Source: Rheinheimera nanhaiensis E407-8 (lineage in GTDB: Bacteria > Pseudomonadota > Gammaproteobacteria > Enterobacterales > Alteromonadaceae). Taken from it: a stretch of DNA of 64,000 nucleotides. Made by a program: the position numbers and the translations under genes. A model generated the notes under the pieces. That model did not search any database. It was not told where the DNA came from and was given only the letters and a program-made list of their open reading frames with translations. The stretch covers positions 165,378 through 229,377 of the forward strand of contig NZ_BAFK01000005.1 in NCBI RefSeq assembly GCF_000296695.1, written 5' to 3'. Below, piece by piece: positions 58,810 to 64,000 of this stretch (the stretch's first letter is position 1; the number at the start of each line of letters is the position of its first letter).

Positions 58810-59122
58810 AGTTTTTTATCACTGTGTTGTGTAACGACAATGTCTGCTGCTCGCCATTACGCTGCAGTACCACTTGTTTGTCTTTAATCGCCAGCAGTTG
58901 ATATTGCTGGTAGTAATCTCCGCGGCGAAGTAACTGGCCATTAATTACAGCCACCGGCCCCGCAGTGGTGTGTTTAATCAGCTGCAACTTCAGCGGTACA
59001 GCCGCCTCCGCGCGGGCCGACGACAGGTTGCTGTTCCAGCCGGGCGCCGGGCGTGTCGGATCGGCCGGCACTGGCTGGCTAAACAGTAAAGCAGCCAGGC
59101 TACAGGCGAATAAAATCTTCAT
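58799..59122 (-). CDS. mshK: MSHA biogenesis protein MshK
   Basis: 107 residues from the ATG at 59122 with GGTGAG upstream; a GTG two codons earlier is possible. Signal peptide ending at PVPA, followed by DPTRPAPGW, a motif of secretin pilotin/PilP-like proteins. Starts inside the end of mshJ. Confidence 0.88.
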   Translation of the reverse strand: MKILFACSLAALLFSQPVPADPTRPAPGWNSNLSSARAEAAVPLKLQLIKHTTAGPVAVINGQLLRRGDYYQQYQLLAIKDKQVVLQRNGEQQTLSLHNTVIKNYEN

Positions 59123-59750
59123 GTTCACTCACCGTTATCAGTTCCAGGGTCATATCAGCCGACGGGTAATCCGTGACGTGATAGCGCAAGCCGGCCCAGT
59201 TCACCAGCCAGGGTAATTGTTCAATATCGTTGAGCACCTTAAGCAAAGCCGCATAATTGCTGTTAATCACCAACGTCAGCTGATGCTGGTACAACAGTGG
59301 CGTGTCTGCCTCGGTTTGTCCTGCCAGTAATACGGCTTTGGGGGCAGCGGTTGTCAGCTGCTTTAACTGCACACCACTGCTGCTTTGCAACAGATTGTGC
59401 AGCAGCGCTACCATTTGTTCGGCAGCAATAAAATGGCTGGTACTTTGTGTTATCTGTGCCGTCAGCTCACGCTGCTGCTGCTCCAGCTGTGTAATGCGCT
59501 GGCGGTACTCCGCATCGGCATCGGTGCCCAGCTCAGAGCGCAAAGTAGTGGCCAGCTGCTGCGCCTCCTGATGCTGTTTCTCCACACTGGCCAACCGGTC
59601 GCGATAGCTGTTGCCGGCCTGCCACAACGGCTCCAATACATAAACAAATGTCAGCCATAGTGTTAGCAATAAGGTACTGGCCCAAATCATCAGCTGCTCA
59701 CGCCGCTGCAGCGTATTAAAACGCTCGTCCAGTTGCTGCCATAACGTCAT
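59100..59750 (-). CDS. mshJ: MSHA biogenesis protein MshJ (PilO-like)
   Basis: 216 residues, one membrane segment (about 22-38), a long coiled coil (about 50-100, EKQHQEAQQLATTLR) and a ferredoxin-like end (QHQLTLVINSNYAALLKVLNDIE). Alignment subcomplex with MshI and MshI2. ATGA overlap with the PilN-like gene. Confidence 0.92.
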   Translation of the reverse strand: MTLWQQLDERFNTLQRREQLMIWASTLLLTLWLTFVYVLEPLWQAGNSYRDRLASVEKQHQEAQQLATTLRSELGTDADAEYRQRITQLEQQQRELTAQITQSTSHFIAAEQMVALLHNLLQSSSGVQLKQLTTAAPKAVLLAGQTEADTPLLYQHQLTLVINSNYAALLKVLNDIEQLPWLVNWAGLRYHVTDYPSADMTLELITVSEHEDFIRL

Positions 59751-60343
59751 GGTGTAGCCCCTTGTTCAGCCACCAGCTCAAAGCTGACCGCGCTGTTGTC
59801 ATCAAGCTGTTGCATTTGCACCTGGCGAAAGCGCTGGCCACGGAAATAGCTCAGCTCGCGCAGTTGCTCCAGCCACTGCGGCACACTGCGCGGCTGCAGT
59901 GTAATGCCGGTAAAGCTGCTGTGCTGCTGGGCCAGGCTAAAATGTGTCAGCCACAGCTCGGGTCTGTCTATCTGCTGCAAGTGTTGTAACACCGGGCTGT
60001 ATAACTGACTGGCCTGTTGCTGTTGTTGTGACAGATAACTTAACAGTTGCTGCTTTTGCTGCACACTTTGCTCAAGAAGCTGCAGCTGCTTTTGTAAGGC
60101 GGCCGATGCCTGACGCTGCGTCAGGGCTTGCTGAAACAGGGCAACTTGCTGCAGCTGCTGATCCAGCTGCTGTTGCTGCTGATTTAGCAAAGTACTACGT
60201 TGCTGATTGTGTTGCTGCAATAACCAGGCGGCTAACAGTAACACGCCCGCCAGCACTGTCCAGCTAAGCAGCAAACGGCGCAGCGCCAGCGGCTGGCGTA
60301 TCGGGCGGAGCCGGTGCTGATATAAATTTACCTGCTGCTTCAT
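59747..60343 (-). CDS. PilN-like MSHA protein (MshI2)
   Basis: 198 residues from the ATG at 60343 with AGGAGAG upstream. The start MKQQVNLYQHRLRP matches PilN (binding of its N-terminus to the PilM groove), then a membrane segment about 23-42 and an extremely Gln-rich coiled coil (about 43-110). Overlaps the PilM-like gene by ATGA. In Vibrio the mshI product covers this role differently. Confidence 0.88.
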   Translation of the reverse strand: MKQQVNLYQHRLRPIRQPLALRRLLLSWTVLAGVLLLAAWLLQQHNQQRSTLLNQQQQQLDQQLQQVALFQQALTQRQASAALQKQLQLLEQSVQQKQQLLSYLSQQQQQASQLYSPVLQHLQQIDRPELWLTHFSLAQQHSSFTGITLQPRSVPQWLEQLRELSYFRGQRFRQVQMQQLDDNSAVSFELVAEQGATP

Positions 60344-61251
60344 TGTTGGCTCTCCTGCGCAATACCAGTCAGAGCCGTCACCGCAGGCCAACAGTGCAGC
60401 AATTTTTCGCTACTGAGCGTATTAGCAATTGCAGGCAGCGGCAAAGGTTGCACCCGGCTGAAACCGCTTTGCCGGAACAGCTCGCACATGCTGTCTGCTT
60501 CAGACATCAGTAAGAAGATATCGCGCACTGGCGGCTGCTTCAGTTGGCTTTCAAAATAATCCATCGAGCGCTGTAGCTCCAGCTGCAGCCGGTCAAGGGT
60601 GCCATCAGCCAGTTCACCAGCACTGGCCAGATGCAGGCGGCTAAAACCGCGGGTACGGCGGGAGAAATACAACTCGCCATTACGGACAATTTGGATCAGC
60701 ACTTCCTGCTCAGGTTGGTGGATCACCAGCATCGTCGCCTGAGTACCGGCGGTGACCAAGCGCCCGGCTAACCATTCTTCCGGCATAATGGCAGTAAGAT
60801 TAATACCTGCTTCATGTATGGGTTTTAACAACTGCTGTAAGCCGGCGGCACTGGCTGCGACGGCATTAATCTTCGCGGCACTATTGCCGCTGCCGGGTAA
60901 ATCGATATAGTCAGCGATGATATCCTCTGGCGCTATACTGACTAAGTCTTTTATCTGCCAGGGCAGCGCCTGCAGCATCTCCGCATCAGTCAGGGCCGGT
61001 TTATCCAACTGCACCACCTGATAAAACTCTGGCGCTAAAATAAGCTGTAATTGTGTCTGTTTACTTACCCCGGTTAACAACCGACTTAACTCATTGGCAA
61101 GCTGGCCTTGCTGATAACTATATTGCTGGCAATGGCTGATACGCCCTGTGCTGAGCTCTGCCAATGCCAGGGTACTGCTGCCAAGGTGCAACGCCAGCTG
61201 AGACGGTGGATCAGTGGATAGATGAAAGCGTTGTAGTATTTTTTTCAGCAT
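60340..61251 (-). CDS. mshI: MSHA biogenesis protein MshI (PilM-like actin fold)
   Basis: 303 residues. PilM-type: SQLALHLGSSTLALAEL near the N-terminus, PALTDAEMLQALPWQIKDLVS, IIADYIDLPGSG and the MDYFESQLKQPPVRDI end. Cytoplasmic ring that links the ATPase to the alignment complex. First gene of the operon; a promoter candidate lies 31-59 bases upstream. Confidence 0.92.
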   Translation of the reverse strand: MLKKILQRFHLSTDPPSQLALHLGSSTLALAELSTGRISHCQQYSYQQGQLANELSRLLTGVSKQTQLQLILAPEFYQVVQLDKPALTDAEMLQALPWQIKDLVSIAPEDIIADYIDLPGSGNSAAKINAVAASAAGLQQLLKPIHEAGINLTAIMPEEWLAGRLVTAGTQATMLVIHQPEQEVLIQIVRNGELYFSRRTRGFSRLHLASAGELADGTLDRLQLELQRSMDYFESQLKQPPVRDIFLLMSEADSMCELFRQSGFSRVQPLPLPAIANTLSSEKLLHCWPAVTALTGIAQESQQ

Positions 61252-61281
61252 ATTGCTGCCATGTACATCCTGTGTAGCCTT

Positions 61282-61310
61282 ATACTAACGACTAATTAAG
61301 CAGCTGTCAT
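61282..61310 (-). promoter_or_regulatory. Candidate promoter of the msh operon
   Basis: On the minus strand ATGACA (61305-61310), 17 bases, TAGTAT (61282-61287), upstream of mshI. Five of six and four of six matches to sigma-70 boxes. No experiment supports it. Confidence 0.4.
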
Positions 61311-61319
61311 GCCTCTACC

Positions 61320-62273
61320 ATGTTGTATTCATCAGAAATTCAGCTTCTGTCTGTTCAGCCACACTGGCAAGCTGTTACACACCCGGTGCTGGCGGCCAAC
61401 GCCGTGCAGCTGTGGTTATGCGGGCTACAAAGCACTGTAGCAGGGGTGTCTGGCAACAAAATTCTCAAGTTAAACTATCCATTGCAAAGCGCCCTGCAGC
61501 AAGGCTATGCCGGCATTGTCACCTTTGGCGGCGCCTTTTCTAACCATTTGTGCGCCGTCGCGGCCAGCTGTCAGCAGTTAGGGCTGCGTAGCATAGCCTA
61601 TGTCAGAACTGAGCAACTGGATTTAAACAACCCGACACTGGCGTTTTGTCACGCCCGCGGTATGCAACTTATTGCCACCGACCGTCAGCACTACCGGCTG
61701 CGGCATCAGCCAGACTATCTACTGCAGCTGCAGCAGCGCCATCCGGGTTTTCTGCTGGTGCCGGAAGGCGGCAGCAGTGCAGACGGCGCCCGTGGCGTGA
61801 CACAGCTGGCATTAGAGCAGACGCCGGCAGGTAAAGCGGACTTACTAATAACTGCCACCGCCAGTGGCGGCACCCTGGCCGGTCTTATCAATCGCCGCCA
61901 GAGCGCGGTGCTGGGTATCGCCGTGGTAAAAGATGCTTCATTGTCCGCCAAGGTACAGCAGCTGTTAACCGCCCCGCAAACCCCGCCCTGGCAGCTTAAT
62001 ACCGACTTTTGTGGGGCTGGCTACGCCCGTTTCAGCCCGGCACTGTTACAATTTTGCCGTGAGCTGGCAAGCCAGGGCATTTACACCGAGCCGGTTTATA
62101 CCGGTAAGGCGCTGGCCGGGGTAATAGAGCTGGTGCGGGCAGGCCGCATTGTAGCGGGCAGCAGGCTGAGTTTTTTTCATACCGGCGGTTTGCAAGGGTT
62201 GGATGGGCTGTTATACCGGAGGTTAATTACTGCAGCTGACCATGCGTTATTATCTGGTTCAGCGGCTGGCTAA
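61320..62273 (+). CDS. PLP enzyme, D-cysteine desulfhydrase/ACC deaminase family
   Basis: 317 residues. PLP-binding Lys in VSGNKILKLNYPL near 46, FGGAFSNHLCAVAA near 72-85 (phosphate and substrate contacts) and a Ser/Gly loop ATASGGTLAGLI. Members act on D-cysteine or 1-aminocyclopropane-1-carboxylate; sequence alone does not decide. Its 3' end overlaps the end of mshH on the other strand by 47 bases. Confidence 0.88.
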   Translation: MLYSSEIQLLSVQPHWQAVTHPVLAANAVQLWLCGLQSTVAGVSGNKILKLNYPLQSALQQGYAGIVTFGGAFSNHLCAVAASCQQLGLRSIAYVRTEQLDLNNPTLAFCHARGMQLIATDRQHYRLRHQPDYLLQLQQRHPGFLLVPEGGSSADGARGVTQLALEQTPAGKADLLITATASGGTLAGLINRRQSAVLGIAVVKDASLSAKVQQLLTAPQTPPWQLNTDFCGAGYARFSPALLQFCRELASQGIYTEPVYTGKALAGVIELVRAGRIVAGSRLSFFHTGGLQGLDGLLYRRLITAADHALLSGSAAG

Positions 62274-63852
62274 AGTAAAAACCCTGACCACCGGCAATGC
62301 CCAGTTTTTGCAGTGTCAGCCACTCTTGCTCTAACTCAACACCAGTGGCAAGCACGCGCACGCCTTTATTGGCATAACCGGCAATTAAGCCGCGTACAAA
62401 CAGCTGCTGCTCCAGATGCTGGTCGATGTTACGTACCACTGACGGGTGCAGCTTCACTGATTCCAGTGGCAACTCATCGACATAACCGGCGTTATCAAGC
62501 AATAAGCCAACCTGATCGACTATAAGGCTAAAGCCGGCTTTATGCAGCTTCAGCAGAACGGCCTTCGCCGCCTTGTAATGTTTAAGCACCTGATGTTCAG
62601 TCACTTCTAACGCCAGCTGCGCCGGATCGATCTGACCAGATAACAGCATCTGCTCCAGCCATTGCCACCACTGAGTATCTAATAGCGATGAGACACTGAT
62701 ATTGATACTGCACCGGCTGTAGTGCCGCGAGTCTACTGCGCATAACTTGGCTGCTTTTAATAGCACATGCTGATCAATTAAACCCACCAGGCCGCAGTTA
62801 TGCGCCATCGGCAAAAACACAGCGGCGGGGACTTTAGCGCCGTCACTACTGTGTAAACGGATCAGCACCTCATGCTGCAAAATATCTTTATCCTGCCACG
62901 ACATTACCGGCTGAAAACTCAATACAAAACGCTGTTCCTGCAAAGCTTTACTCAGCTCTGAGCGCCACCAGACAGAGCCTCTGGCGACCGCTTTGTCTTG
63001 CTGATTTACTACACCATAAGCTGAGTTTTGCCCCTGCAGTTGGGCTGTCTTCAGCGCCATATCGGCCTCAGACAATAATTGATAGGATGCCTGACCGCGC
63101 TGATAAGCGGCATAACCAATATGCAGTACATCCTGATCCTGACAGTCAGCAAAACAGCTGGCCCGGCTCAATAGCACCGCCATGCGGTCGCCGAGCTTAG
63201 CCATGTCATCCGCTGCTAAACCAGCGACCAGCAGCACTAAGTCATTATCTGATAGCCGCGCTAATACCGTATCTGTGTATGCCGCAGCTATACCATGTAA
63301 AATGTCGATACAACCACGTAAACGCTGTAGCTGGCGGATGCTGGCCGCCTCCGATGGTGATTGATGCACCTGCACCAGATACAAAGCACCATACGCAGAC
63401 TCGGCCTGATCGTTAAGGTAATGCTGTAACTTACTTTCGAAAAATACCCGATTACCGACTTCAAGCTCATGATCGATTAAGCCTTGCACCCTTACCAGAT
63501 GTCGCACTTCCTGATCACGTTTTAGTAAATGCGAGATCCGCTGAGAAATCTCAGTCAATTGCCGTACTTCGGTTTTTTCAGGCGCGGCATTAAGCTCAAG
63601 TTGTTTGTATATTGCGGTAATTAACTGTTGCTGCTTTGCAGCAGCCTGCTGCAAGTTACGCAGCTTGTGCGAATAAAATAACCATAACAGGCTACAAGGC
63701 CACAATACGAGGCTTGCAACCAGGGTAAAAGAAGAAAAAGCACTGGGCTTAAGCAAATAGAATGACGCGGATGTCAGTAACAACAGCGTTACGGCTATAA
63801 CCAATAATGAAGGCGCACTAAATTGGCCGGAACTTCGAATCACCACAGTCAA
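62227..63852 (-). CDS. mshH: MshH/CsrD-type degenerate GGDEF-EAL protein
   Basis: 541 residues. Two N-terminal membrane segments (about 14-33 and 40-58), a helical linker, then a GGDEF fold with the active motif reduced to SDNDL, and an EAL fold with HEVLIRL in place of EAL and VDQVGLL in place of DDFGTG, followed by ESVKLHPSVVRNID. These substitutions are those of CsrD, which does not turn over c-di-GMP but helps RNase E degrade CsrB/CsrC RNAs. It lies next to the msh operon as mshH does in Vibrio. Confidence 0.9.
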   Translation of the reverse strand: MTVVIRSSGQFSAPSLLVIAVTLLLLTSASFYLLKPSAFSSFTLVASLVLWPCSLLWLFYSHKLRNLQQAAAKQQQLITAIYKQLELNAAPEKTEVRQLTEISQRISHLLKRDQEVRHLVRVQGLIDHELEVGNRVFFESKLQHYLNDQAESAYGALYLVQVHQSPSEAASIRQLQRLRGCIDILHGIAAAYTDTVLARLSDNDLVLLVAGLAADDMAKLGDRMAVLLSRASCFADCQDQDVLHIGYAAYQRGQASYQLLSEADMALKTAQLQGQNSAYGVVNQQDKAVARGSVWWRSELSKALQEQRFVLSFQPVMSWQDKDILQHEVLIRLHSSDGAKVPAAVFLPMAHNCGLVGLIDQHVLLKAAKLCAVDSRHYSRCSINISVSSLLDTQWWQWLEQMLLSGQIDPAQLALEVTEHQVLKHYKAAKAVLLKLHKAGFSLIVDQVGLLLDNAGYVDELPLESVKLHPSVVRNIDQHLEQQLFVRGLIAGYANKGVRVLATGVELEQEWLTLQKLGIAGGQGFYFSQPLNQIITHGQLQ

Positions 63853-63918
63853 CTCCTTTTGTACTGTGTTCAGTGTTGATCTAAGACGGTTATTTGTCGA
63901 GTTTTTATGCAGCAGATA

Positions 63919-63948
63919 ATAAAAAACCCCGCTCGATTGAGCGGGGTT
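63919..63948 (-). terminator. Rho-independent terminator of the rRNA operon
   Basis: Stem AACCCCGCTC-GATT-GAGCGGGGTT (63925-63948) and a T-run on the minus strand, nine bases after the 5S gene. Confidence 0.92.
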
Positions 63949-63956
63949 CTGAATAG

Positions 63957-64000
63957 GAGCCTGGCGGTGAACTACTCTCGCATAGCGAATGCTACACTAC
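63957..64000 (-). rRNA. rrf: 5S rRNA, 3' end only
   Basis: The reverse complement reads GCTATGCGAGAGTAGTTCAC followed by CGCCAGGC, the typical end of gammaproteobacterial 5S rRNA. The gene and the rest of the rRNA operon continue beyond the window; transcription runs leftward. Confidence 0.92.

Overview
The window looks like chromosomal DNA of a marine or freshwater gammaproteobacterium of the Alteromonadales/Rheinheimera-Alishewanella type. The evidence is a complete mannose-sensitive haemagglutinin (MSHA) type IV pilus locus joined to mreBCD-maf-rng-yhdP-nit-tldD, an order typical of Shewanella, Vibrio and relatives, next to a 5S rRNA gene. This is inferred from gene order and protein similarity remembered by eye; no search was run.

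Layout. (1) 1-6800 is accessory. It holds the tail of an unidentified beta-rich protein, a five-gene cassette resembling a pore-forming effector with two tandem membrane-protein/small-protein pairs, and a methyltransferase-helicase pair whose helicase is a PLD-SF2 helicase-S24-like fusion. (2) 6970-9240 is a patchwork: an OsmC protein, a ParDE toxin-antitoxin pair, an orphan Xre-type regulator with a phased three-site operator array, and a radical-SAM-like protein without the cluster cysteines. (3) 9469-16355 is metabolic: katG, a PRPP synthetase with an AMP/thymidine phosphorylase, and an S9 peptidase. (4) 16534-18002 is a Fic protein with a Gln in place of the motif His, a winged-helix N-terminus and two palindromic operators. 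(5) 18066-26817 is a tRNA-Arg(CCG) integration hotspot occupied by an approximately 8.5 kb element: integrase, AlpA-like regulator, P2 GpA-like HUH replication protein with 60-bp-spaced repeats inside its gene, and cargo that includes an NdpA-like protein paired with a four-helix membrane protein. (6) 26987-34585 is core: an orphan CHASE-type sensor kinase, an M3 lipoprotein peptidase, pmbA, yjgA and ilvE. (7) 34642-45260 is the mre-maf-rng-yhdP-nit-tldD operon, all on the minus strand. (8) 45477-61251 is the msh operon on the minus strand (mshI to mshQ, no mshF), followed by a PLP enzyme, mshH/csrD, a terminator and the 3' end of a 5S rRNA gene at the right edge.

How the parts work together. 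PmbA and TldD, encoded 2 kb apart, form one protease complex. The MSHA genes encode the pilins, secretin, inner-membrane platform and a c-di-GMP-responsive ATPase, with the degenerate GGDEF/EAL protein MshH beside them. The mobile element is self-integrating and probably self-replicating but carries no capsid or conjugation genes, so it looks like a satellite or plasmid-like integrative element. The best candidates for undescribed biology are the NdpA-membrane cargo pair, the repeat array inside rep, the toxin-immunity-like cassette, the PLD-helicase-S24 fusion and the His-to-Gln Fic regulator. Stretches above 300 bases without a protein gene are 18003-18441 and 26575-26986; both are tRNA/att regions described below.
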